Assembly: GCF_009729205.1 (NCBI RefSeq)
Contig: NZ_VTHB01000007.1
Span: forward strand, 248,001-312,000
DNA length: 64,000 nucleotides
Direction: 5' to 3'
Origin: Mycobacteroides sp. CBMA 271
GTDB lineage: Bacteria > Actinomycetota > Actinomycetes > Mycobacteriales > Mycobacteriaceae
Part shown: positions 57,825-64,000 of the stretch, in pieces
How the letters are laid out: each line of letters opens with the position of its first letter
Numbering within the stretch: position 1 is the stretch's first letter
Notes under the pieces: model-generated
The model's input: the letters and a program-made list of their open reading frames with translations, nothing else
The model's database searches: none
Told to the model about the DNA's origin: nothing
Position numbers and translations under genes: made by a program

Positions 57825-58343
57825 ATGTCCGATCCACGTCCCCATCTCGGCGAACCGCTCGCGCTGGATCTCCTGAACACCCGGTGGATGAGTGGCGATG
57901 GACCACAGGATCTGCTCACCGATCTCGATGGCCTGCGAATCTGGTTGCACACCAACGATCTTCACGGCCGATGCACCGCCAACGAGAAGACTCGGGAGGC
58001 GCTACTAATCGCGCGTGACGCGATTTACCACGCGGTCAAGGATTCCCGGTTCGACAGCATCAATGCCGTGTTGTCCCACGGCTCGATCCGCCGCTCCCTG
58101 GCCATCGACGGGCCGGTCGACACCGCCGAAGTGTCCGAGCCGAAGTGGCTACCCGGCTGGCTGGCCGCCGACAACCTGCTGACCCTGCTATCCGACTCCC
58201 CCGATCGGATCAAGCAGTGCGCCCATCCGCAATGCGTGCTGTTCTTCTACGACACGTCCAAGAACGGGGCACGCCGGTGGCATGCCATGGCGACCTGCGG
58301 CAACAGAGCGAAGGCCGCTCGGCATTACGCCAAAAACACGTGA
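57825..58343 (+). CDS. CGNR zinc-finger transcriptional regulator
   Basis: Regulator of 172 residues. The N-terminal ABATE (stress-sensing) domain covers LALDLLNTRWMSGDGPQDLLTDLDGLRIWL...EKTREALLIARDAIYHAVKD. The C-terminal zinc finger is CAHPQCVLFFYDTSKNGARRWHAMATCGNRAKAARHYAK, with the CGNR signature. It is divergent from the VOC-PPOX-DUF1348 set, as is usual for such regulators. ATG 57825 is used; there is no other start near. Ligand unknown. Confidence 0.92.
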   Translation: MSDPRPHLGEPLALDLLNTRWMSGDGPQDLLTDLDGLRIWLHTNDLHGRCTANEKTREALLIARDAIYHAVKDSRFDSINAVLSHGSIRRSLAIDGPVDTAEVSEPKWLPGWLAADNLLTLLSDSPDRIKQCAHPQCVLFFYDTSKNGARRWHAMATCGNRAKAARHYAKNT

Positions 58344-58437
58344 TCAGACGTCACACCCGCACCACACGATAGATTCTTACTCAACTATCACAATCGAAGT
58401 ATTACGCAACAGGTACCACTCCGTTACCATAATCCTC

Positions 58438-58818
58438 ATGCGAAACATCGTATTGACCATCGGCGTGTCCGTCGCTTTTGTGGCGGCGTGCGCGGGGGCG
58501 GCACTCACGGGTGCACCGGTGGCCTACGCCGCACCGCTGAACTTTGATTGCCTGCAGGTCGCGACCCCGGTCGGAATGAACCTGACCTGTGTGAATCCGA
58601 CGCCGTTCACGATGGACGCACATTTCAAGGGCAACTGTGGTCCGCTCCCCATGCTCAATGAGGACACCGAGATCGGACCATTCAAGACGATTTCGCGCCA
58701 GGTGCCGTGCCTGCCCGGCGTTCAGTCTCCGTCGGCCGAAGCGTCGATGAGCATGCGATCCAACAATCCGGACGAGGGCGATCCGCCGCCGGCGCCGGCA
58801 CGTCCCTTCGGGCTCTAG
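58438..58818 (+). CDS. Secreted protein with four cysteines
   Basis: Exported protein of 126 residues. A signal peptide covers residues 1-31 (IVLTIGVSVAFVAACAGAALTG) with a likely cut after AYA. The mature part has four Cys (FDCLQV, LTCVNP, GNCGPL, VPCLPG), likely two disulfides, and a Pro-rich tail that ends PARPFGL. No family was recognised; similar small exported proteins occur in mycobacteria. ATG 58438 is the only start that gives the signal. It follows the CGNR gene by 94 bp and may be expressed separately. Confidence 0.75.
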   Translation: MRNIVLTIGVSVAFVAACAGAALTGAPVAYAAPLNFDCLQVATPVGMNLTCVNPTPFTMDAHFKGNCGPLPMLNEDTEIGPFKTISRQVPCLPGVQSPSAEASMSMRSNNPDEGDPPPAPARPFGL

Positions 58819-58877
58819 CGCAGCCTGCACGACGTCACTCACGGTCGACGGACCACACACGCGAGATCGCGGATTGG

Positions 58878-59477
58878 TTACCCGACGTTGCGGCGGTCGT
58901 TCTCTGAAGCAAGCGCGTTCTTTACGATGTCGTAGGCCATGGATTGGCTGTACCCTCGGCGCGCCAGCATGGCGACCAGTCGTCGCGCGGCCCTGATCCC
59001 ACCGTCGTCGAGGTTCTCGGATTTCAGTTTCTTGGCGACAAGCTGCACCGCCCGAGTTCGTTCGGCGTCGCCGTCAATCTGCGCCAACGCGGCGGCAGCG
59101 TTCTCGGCAGACACTCCCTTGGCGCGCAGCTCGGCCGCCAAGGCACGCTTGCCTTTTCCAGCATAGGTATGCCGGGACTGCACCCACTGGGTGGCGAAAT
59201 CGGCGTCGTTGATCAGCCCGGCGGCGGCCAGCCGGTCCATGACCGGATCGGAAACATCATCGGGGTACCCGCGCCGGGCCAGCCTTTCGGTCAGCTCGGC
59301 GCGGGTACGGGCCCGACTTGTCAGCAGGCGAAGGCAATACGACCACGCCTGCTCATCCCGCGAGTCAACCGGTTCACGCGTCGGGGCTTCGGGTACCGAC
59401 GCGACCCGGACTCGCAGTTCGTCTAGGGCTTCCGCCGAGTCCCTAGAAGTCGACTGGGGCCGGGACGACTTCGTCAT
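58878..59477 (-). CDS. recX: Regulatory protein RecX
   Basis: RecA inhibitor of 199 residues with three helical RecX modules (from about residue 45). LRLLTSRARTRAELTERLARRGYPDDVSDPVMDRLAAAGLINDADFATQWVQSR is the first pair; LVAMLARRGYSQSMAYDIVKNAL is at the end. The start ATG 59477 lies within recA, 35 bp from its stop, the same overlap described for other mycobacteria. It damps RecA strand exchange and is made from the same transcript. Confidence 0.95.
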   Translation of the reverse strand: MTKSSRPQSTSRDSAEALDELRVRVASVPEAPTREPVDSRDEQAWSYCLRLLTSRARTRAELTERLARRGYPDDVSDPVMDRLAAAGLINDADFATQWVQSRHTYAGKGKRALAAELRAKGVSAENAAAALAQIDGDAERTRAVQLVAKKLKSENLDDGGIRAARRLVAMLARRGYSQSMAYDIVKNALASENDRRNVG

Positions 59478-60483
59478 CGGTCAGCACCGCTCCGATACCG
59501 AGCTTTTCCTTGATCTTCTTCTCGATCTCGTTGGCGACATCGGCATTCTCCAACAGGAAGTTTCGGGCATTCTCCTTGCCCTGGCCCAACTGCTCACCCT
59601 CGTAGGTGAACCAGGAACCGGACTTGCGGATGAAGCCATGCTCCACACCCATATCGATGAGCGAGCCCTCCTTGGAGATGCCCTTGCCGTAGAGGATGTC
59701 GAACTCGGCCTGCTTGAACGGCGGCGACACTTTGTTCTTGACCACCTTGACGCGGGTGCGGTTACCCACCGCGTCAGTGCCGTCCTTGAGGGTTTCGATG
59801 CGGCGCACATCCAGACGCACCGAGGAGTAAAACTTCAAAGCCTTACCACCCGTGGTGGTTTCGGGCGAACCGAACATCACACCGATCTTCTCACGCAGCT
59901 GGTTGATGAAGATTGCAGTAGTGCCTGAGTTGCTGAGCGCACCGGTCATCTTGCGTAGGGCCTGGCTCATCAGGCGGGCCTGCAGACCGACGTGGCTGTC
60001 ACCCATCTCGCCCTCGATCTCGGCACGTGGCACCAGCGCGGCCACCGAGTCGATGACAAGGAGAGAAATGGCACCGGAGCGCACCAGCATGTCGGCGATT
60101 TCCAGAGCCTGCTCACCGGTATCCGGCTGAGACACCAGCAGCGAGTCGGTGTCGACACCGAGCTTCTGAGCATAATCCGGGTCCAGCGCATGCTCGGCGT
60201 CGATGAACGCGGCGATACCGCCGGCCGCTTGCGCATTGGCGACAGCGTGCAGCGCCACGGTGGTCTTACCCGAGGATTCCGGGCCGTAGATCTCCACCAC
60301 GCGGCCACGGGGCAGCCCGCCGATGCCGAGCGCCACGTCCAGTGCGATGGATCCGGTCGGGATCACGGAGATGGGCTGGCGCACCTCGTCGCCCAGCCGC
60401 ATGACCGAGCCCTTACCGAAGCTCTTGTCGATTTGTGCGAGCGCGAGTTCGAGGGCCTTCTCGCGATCCGGTGCCTGCGCCAT
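59443..60483 (-). CDS. recA: Recombinase RecA (no intein)
   Basis: Homologous-recombination and LexA-activating ATPase of 346 residues. Walker A is GPESSGKTTVALH, the loop L1/L2 area includes GEMGDSHVGLQARLMSQALRKMTGALSNSGTTAIFINQLREKIGVMFGSPETTTGG. The protein is continuous: the 440-residue intein of M. tuberculosis and M. leprae is absent. ATG 60483. Upstream lie a PafBC-type promoter and, further away, an SOS box. The 3' end overlaps recX. Confidence 0.98.
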   Translation of the reverse strand: MAQAPDREKALELALAQIDKSFGKGSVMRLGDEVRQPISVIPTGSIALDVALGIGGLPRGRVVEIYGPESSGKTTVALHAVANAQAAGGIAAFIDAEHALDPDYAQKLGVDTDSLLVSQPDTGEQALEIADMLVRSGAISLLVIDSVAALVPRAEIEGEMGDSHVGLQARLMSQALRKMTGALSNSGTTAIFINQLREKIGVMFGSPETTTGGKALKFYSSVRLDVRRIETLKDGTDAVGNRTRVKVVKNKVSPPFKQAEFDILYGKGISKEGSLIDMGVEHGFIRKSGSWFTYEGEQLGQGKENARNFLLENADVANEIEKKIKEKLGIGAVLTDDEVVPAPVDF

Positions 60484-60540
60484 GGTGTTCTCCGTTTCGT
60501 ATCGGTGTTCGAAGATCGGGTTCCCGATCGGTTGAGGGGG

Positions 60541-60563
60541 ACGCTAAGCGACAGGTCCGACAA
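60541..60563 (-). promoter_or_regulatory. PafBC (RecA-NDp)-type promoter of recA
   Basis: Minus strand: TTGTCGGAC, 8-bp spacer, TAGCGT (60541-60546). The consensus is TTGTCRGTG-N8-TANNNT, so only the last two bases of the first box differ. Gives a leader of about 50 bases. Confidence 0.75.
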
Positions 60564-60633
60564 GTACCTTTGACCTGCACCGTCGTGACTTTTCGCGAGA
60601 ATCATCACCTCGCTCGAACACCGAAAGAGTATG

Positions 60634-60649
60634 CCGAACACCTGTTCGA
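60634..60649. promoter_or_regulatory. SOS box of recA
   Basis: CCGAACACCTGTTCGA, one mismatch to TCGAAC-N4-GTTCGA, about 150 bp upstream of the recA ATG, on the far side of the PafBC-type promoter. Confidence 0.75.
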
Positions 60650-60754
60650 ATCAAGCAGGCGCGCCGTAATCGGCGTGTCGTGGCGAAACCTAGGCCGTGG
60701 CGAAAGTATCCAAGACGAATCCGCCATAACCGGCGATCTCGAAGAGAAGGAACC

Positions 60755-60949
60755 TCACCACTGATCGCGCGGGACGTCGAAATCGGCGCACAGCGCCCGC
60801 CAGACATCCCGCGGCTCCGCCCCGTCTTCGACGGCCTGCGCCGCGGTGCGTCCGCCCATCGCCGCCAGCACGTGGTCTACCAGCACGGACGAACCGTAGA
60901 TCGCACCGAACCGACCGGTGACAAGCTCGTGGAACTCCATCAGACGCAC
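60755..60949 (-). CDS. DUF3046 protein (Rv2738c-like)
   Basis: Small protein, 64 residues, always next to recA in mycobacteria. The family motif is MEFHELVTGRFGAIYGSSVLVDHVLAAMGGRTAAQAVEDG and DVWRALCADFDVPRDQW. It is helical and probably a regulator or helper in repair, but no role is established. GTG 60949 starts with VRLMEFHE as in M. tuberculosis. It starts 4 bp after the glycosyltransferase stop. Confidence 0.88.
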   Translation of the reverse strand: MRLMEFHELVTGRFGAIYGSSVLVDHVLAAMGGRTAAQAVEDGAEPRDVWRALCADFDVPRDQW

Positions 60950-60953
60950 ACCG

Positions 60954-62111
60954 TTACCTTAGGGCCGCCAACGCGTCCTGGCACACCCGTACCGGATCCT
61001 GCACGTCGATGGCGCCCGCAGCAGCCCGACGAGCCGCCTCGGTGTACCGCTGCTCCCCCAACACACGACCGACGGCCGCGGCCAAAGAATCCCGGGTCAA
61101 CGGTCGCACCAGCTCGGCACTGCCCTGGCGCACAACACGATTCGCCAATTCCCACTGATCGCCGCCACCGGGAACCACCACCACCGGCACCCCGGACAGC
61201 AGCGCCTTGCTCAGAAAGCCATGCCCGCCACCGCAAATCGCCAGATCCGCCCCGGACAGCAACAGGTCCTGACGCGCCAGTCCGGCAACCGCCCATGACG
61301 GCAACCCCGACGGCGGCGGTTCCAGCGCGGAGATGACCACACGTGCGCCCGCCGACTCCAGGGCCTGCACGGCCAACTCGGTCATCCCCTCGGCCCCGGT
61401 GAACGCAGTGGACGGCGCGATCACGACCACCGGACCCGTACCCGAGGGCGGCGCCAGCTCGACATCCGTTGGCTCCCAATGCAATGGTCCCACCAATACT
61501 GCCTCGTCCGGCCAGTCCGGACGAGGCACCTCCAGAGCGGGCAACGTCGCGATCAGCCGTCGAACAGGTCCGGGATCACGGGCCGGCAATCCGATCTCTG
61601 CCCGAACCGTCGAGCGCTGCTGCAATCCCTTGTCAATCGACCTCTGCGTCAGCCGGCGCATCAGGCCGTCGCGCAGCCTGCCGCGCCAACCGATCCCGGG
61701 CGCAAGACCGCTTCCCAACGGCGGCAACCCTTTTGACGGCAGATACAGCGGGTGCGGGTTGAGCTCCACCCACAGCACTCCGAGCAGCTCGGCGGCCATG
61801 CCACCGCAGGCGGTGATCACATCGGAAACGATGAGATCGGGTGCCAGGTCCCGCAGTTGGTCAAGATTGGCGACCGCCATGTGTGCCGCACGTTGATGGA
61901 TCTTGGCGCCCGAGTCCTCGTCGTCGTCATCGACCCGCGGCTGCAGTCCGAGGAGTTCGACCGCCTCGAGTCCCGCGGCACGCGCCGCCTCCAGCCAGCG
62001 CGTCCCCGTCAACAGCACCGGATCGTCCCCGGCAGCGGCGAATTTCAGACACAAAGCGATGGCGGGAAAGGCATGCCCAGGATCGGGACCGGCGACCACG
62101 GCGACACGCAC
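60954..62111 (-). CDS. GT1-type glycosyltransferase (Rv2739c-like)
   Basis: Nucleotide-sugar glycosyltransferase of 385 residues, two Rossmann domains. N-domain: MRVAVVAGPDPGHAFPAIALCLKFAAAGDDPVLLTGTRW. C-domain carries the sugar-donor motif near residues 285-325: LSGADLAICGGGHGFLSKALLSGVPVVVVPGGGDQWELANRV, as in UGT/MurG-like enzymes. The acceptor is not known, perhaps a lipid or small phenol. Length and form match Rv2739c. It is divergent from ephG (42 bp). Confidence 0.9.
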   Translation of the reverse strand: MRVAVVAGPDPGHAFPAIALCLKFAAAGDDPVLLTGTRWLEAARAAGLEAVELLGLQPRVDDDDEDSGAKIHQRAAHMAVANLDQLRDLAPDLIVSDVITACGGMAAELLGVLWVELNPHPLYLPSKGLPPLGSGLAPGIGWRGRLRDGLMRRLTQRSIDKGLQQRSTVRAEIGLPARDPGPVRRLIATLPALEVPRPDWPDEAVLVGPLHWEPTDVELAPPSGTGPVVVIAPSTAFTGAEGMTELAVQALESAGARVVISALEPPPSGLPSWAVAGLARQDLLLSGADLAICGGGHGFLSKALLSGVPVVVVPGGGDQWELANRVVRQGSAELVRPLTRDSLAAAVGRVLGEQRYTEAARRAAAGAIDVQDPVRVCQDALAALR

Positions 62112-62152
62112 CGCCCTACCCTGCCACAGCGATTCGGACTACGTTGAAACGC

Positions 62153-62596
62153 ATGACCGACACCACGCTGGAACGCCGCACCCTGACCCCAGCCGAAACC
62201 GTCACCCGCTTCCTGGAAGCCGCCCAGGACGGCGACACCGAATTCGCCGAGAGCGTTCTGGACGAGAACCTCGTGTATCAGAACGTGGGTCTGCCAACCA
62301 TTCGCGGACGCCGTGCCGCACTGAAGATCTTCGAGCCTCTCAAACGCCCGGGCTTCGGGTTCGAGGTGCAGATCCATCGCACCACCACCAACGGAAACAC
62401 CGTGATGAACGAGCGTCATGACGCGATCATCATCGGACCGCTGCGCCTGCAGTTCTGGGTGTGCGGGGTTTTCGAGGTCTCCGACGAGGGCACCATCACC
62501 CTGTGGCGCGACTACTTCGACATGTTCGACATGTTCAAGGCCACGTTGCGCGGTCTGGTGTCCATCCCCATCCCCGCGCTGCGGGCTCGGTTCTGA
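62153..62596 (+). CDS. ephG: Limonene-1,2-epoxide hydrolase family protein EphG
   Basis: Epoxide hydrolase of 147 residues, SnoaL/NTF2-like barrel. The catalytic Asp-Arg-Asp set is visible as ERHDAI (Arg/Asp) and LWRDYFDMFD (Asp), with Tyr/Asn contacts in YQNVGLPTIRGR. It ortholog-matches Rv2740, shown to open epoxides such as cholesterol-type substrates. ATG 62153 is used. A paralog follows two bases after its stop. Confidence 0.93.
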   Translation: MTDTTLERRTLTPAETVTRFLEAAQDGDTEFAESVLDENLVYQNVGLPTIRGRRAALKIFEPLKRPGFGFEVQIHRTTTNGNTVMNERHDAIIIGPLRLQFWVCGVFEVSDEGTITLWRDYFDMFDMFKATLRGLVSIPIPALRARF

Positions 62597-62597
62597 C

Positions 62598-63044
62598 ATG
62601 GCCTCCCATACGACCCCAGTACTCCCGATCGACGACGCGGCCGTCATCGTCGAGGGTTTGTGGGACGCGATGCTCCTGGGCGATATTGCGGCAATCCACG
62701 AATCCCTCGATGAGAATGTGCGCTGGGAGAACGTCGGCGCACCGACGGTTCGCGGCAGAAAAGCCGTGATGCGCGTTCTGAGCCTCATGAACAGCCCGTG
62801 GGCCGGATTCGACGTGAAGATCCACCGGATAGCCACCGAGGGCAACACTGTGATGACCGAGCGGACCGATGTGTTGATCGCGGGCCCGCTTCATGTCGGC
62901 TTCTGGGTGGTCGGTGTCTTCGAGTTGTCCGACGAAGGCAAGATCACCCTCTGGCGCGACTACGGCGACGTCTGGAATATCACCAAGGGTTTCGCGCGCG
63001 GCCTCCTCGGGATCGTCATCCCGTCCCTGCGCCCGAAACTCTGA
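62598..63044 (+). CDS. Second limonene-epoxide-hydrolase-like protein
   Basis: Tandem paralog of EphG, 148 residues. WENVGAPTVRGRKAV, the Arg-x-Asp set as ERTDVLIAGPLHVGFWVVGVFELSDEG and the final LWRDYGDVWN keep the catalytic layout. The N-terminus is shifted by ten residues and the substrate pocket (MNSPWAGFDVKIHRIATEGNTV) differs. ATG 62598 is one base after the ephG stop. The pair might form heterodimers or act on different epoxides; only inference. Confidence 0.9.
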   Translation: MASHTTPVLPIDDAAVIVEGLWDAMLLGDIAAIHESLDENVRWENVGAPTVRGRKAVMRVLSLMNSPWAGFDVKIHRIATEGNTVMTERTDVLIAGPLHVGFWVVGVFELSDEGKITLWRDYGDVWNITKGFARGLLGIVIPSLRPKL

Positions 63045-63047
63045 GCA

Positions 63048-63215
63048 TTACGGCAGCGGAGTCCTGTCGGTCTCCTTCACCGCGCGGTACAGCAGCACGC
63101 CACCGAGGATCAGCACCCCGACCACCAGTATCGGGATCAAGAGTTTGAAGATGGCGCCCACCACGAGGAATGCCAGCCATACGACCAGCAGCACGCCAAT
63201 GATCGTCCACAACAC
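63048..63215 (-). CDS. Small hydrophobic membrane protein (55 residues)
   Basis: GTG 63215 to TAA 63048. It reads VLWTIIGVLLVVWLAFLVVG then AIFKLLIPILVVGVLILGGV and a charged end (YRAVKETDRTPLP). Two membrane helices fill nearly all of the protein. The codon pattern (third-position GC) and a GGTGGG ribosome site 6 bp upstream support it. Convergent with the second LEH gene. Many mycobacteria encode such small hydrophobic proteins near the 35-kDa antigen locus; function unknown. Confidence 0.7.
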   Translation of the reverse strand: MLWTIIGVLLVVWLAFLVVGAIFKLLIPILVVGVLILGGVLLYRAVKETDRTPLP

Positions 63216-63319
63216 GGATACCCACCGTTCTCTCGACTCACTGCACTTAACGCAAGCCTGGCAGGGGAATTGGCGGCTGAGGAACCCCCGAATCCGAAAG
63301 ATCAGGGAAAGATCGGGGT

Positions 63320-64000
63320 TTACCCTGACAGCTGGCCGAGCTCGTCGAGCGCACCCGCCCAGCCGGTGAGACGATCGGTGGCCGACACCAGGTCATCGAA
63401 GAGCGGCCCGCGCGACATCGGTGATGCGATCGCCACCCCACCGTTGCCTGCCGATACCAACTGCGCTGCCGCGGTGACCAGCTCGTTGTATTGCCGCACT
63501 CCCGTATCAAGCTGCGCAGTGAACGCGTTGATGGTCGGCTGTAGGTATTCACGGGTGTGCGGGGCCTCAACAGCTGCCCGCTCCATGGACACCACTTCCT
63601 TGGCGGTCGCCGCCAATACGAAGGCCGCCTGATTGGCAGCCGAAAGAACCTGGTGCCCTTCACTTTCCGGAATCATATTGCCGCGTTCCACCACGCCAAG
63701 TAGGGAAAATAGCCCGCGTTCGGCGGCGTCCAGGGCCGCCATCGGGGGGCGCGCGGCTGATCCGGGAGGCGGCAGTCGTCGCTCCACTCCGGGACGCGGA
63801 GGCGGCAGCGGTTCGGCCTTGAGGTAGCGATACCGCACCAGCAGATAGGTCGCCGGGATCGCGCAGCCGGCGGTGATCAGGGCCGGGATGATCAGCATCC
63901 AGGCCGGCGCACCGGTGGTCGCGAGCACCGCGGTGACGAGCAATCCCGCCGCGCAGGCCAGCGCCCAGCGGATACTCCAGCGCTTGGCGCGCAGCCGCTT
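63320..64000 (-). CDS. Rv2743c-like membrane protein (5' end outside window)
   Basis: Frame open to the window edge, 226 codons seen. Two hydrophobic segments (visible residues about 11-30 and 33-55) are followed by a Pro-rich link (PLPPPRPGVERRLPPPG) and a long soluble helical domain (AALDAAERGLFSLLGVVERGNMIPESEGHQVL...). In M. tuberculosis this gene lies next to the PspA-like 35-kDa antigen and clgR, an envelope-stress unit, so a role there is likely. The start is not in the window. Confidence 0.82.
   Translation of the reverse strand, partial: KRLRAKRWSIRWALACAAGLLVTAVLATTGAPAWMLIIPALITAGCAIPATYLLVRYRYLKAEPLPPPRPGVERRLPPPGSAARPPMAALDAAERGLFSLLGVVERGNMIPESEGHQVLSAANQAAFVLAATAKEVVSMERAAVEAPHTREYLQPTINAFTAQLDTGVRQYNELVTAAAQLVSAGNGGVAIASPMSRGPLFDDLVSATDRLTGWAGALDELGQLSG

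Noticed and set aside
1..64000. Insertion sequences, prophage, tRNA, rRNA, riboswitches, CRISPR
   Set aside because: No transposase, integrase, terminal inverted repeats, clover-leaf sequence or array was found by reading; small structured RNAs could still be missed without a covariance search.

Overview
The window is a dense, GC-rich (roughly 64% by eye) piece of an actinobacterial chromosome with no rRNA, tRNA, insertion sequence or CRISPR array. Gene order follows the Mycobacterium tuberculosis block Rv2689c to Rv2743c: trmA-like, KimA-like transporter, ceoBC, dut, cei, suhB, ppgK, sigA, sigB, ideR, sthA, nrdR, chiZ, lexA, fadE20, hflX, dapF, miaA, miaB, recX, recA, ephG. recA has no intein, and several segments are absent from the tuberculosis block. 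A fast-growing mycobacterium, most likely the Mycobacteroides abscessus-chelonae group, fits best. The species and all Rv numbers are from memory, not from a search.

Layout. 1-7542: NhaA (cut by the window edge), an RNA methyltransferase, a K+-type APC transporter divergent from the RCK proteins CeoB and CeoC, then small conserved genes. 7544-9904: an ECF sigma factor divergent from an NmrA-like reductase and a Ddn-family (F420) protein; both start regions carry the same GTAAC-N17-CGTC promoter. 9940-16262: DUF3710, dut, DUF3093, DUF4193, cei, suhB, ppgK and sigA, with a near-perfect CRP-type site and a 23-bp stem after sigA. 16389-25561: mostly accessory, with an unrecognised two-gene module, ogt, a mercuric-reductase-like flavoprotein, VOC and F420 enzymes, ridA, a FadR-type regulator with a fatty acid hydroxylase, and a three-gene DUF692 (MNIO) cassette ending in a membrane-anchored Gly/Ser/Cys-rich peptide.

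25624-40281: conserved core with sigB (GGAAC-N18-GTT promoter), ideR, sthA, nrdR, SOS-controlled chiZ/lexA and fadE20. 40392-48912: a biotin-sulfoxide-reductase-like molybdoenzyme inserted before the hflX-dapF-miaA cluster, a probable 45-residue gene, a DUF349 protein and a membrane protein. 48909-58818: miaB, three overlapping membrane-protein genes of unknown role, the gluABCD glutamate ABC operon, a DUF1348/PPOX/VOC set opposite a CGNR regulator, and a secreted Cys-containing protein. 58878-64000: recX-recA (overlapping by 35 bp, with both an SOS box and a PafBC-type promoter), DUF3046, a glycosyltransferase, two tandem limonene-epoxide-hydrolase-like genes, and the start of the 35-kDa antigen neighbourhood.

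Stress control is the common theme: sigA, sigB, an ECF sigma factor, IdeR, LexA, NrdR and RecA lie together. The most promising less-described items are the MNIO/Cys-peptide cassette (23984-25561), the ECF switch (7544-9904), the two-gene module at 16389-17556, and a dispersed 20-21-bp repeat that twice encodes the same in-frame peptide LRASGSSQ. No gene-free stretch exceeds 300 bp; the longest (60484-60754, about 270 bp) holds the recA promoters.
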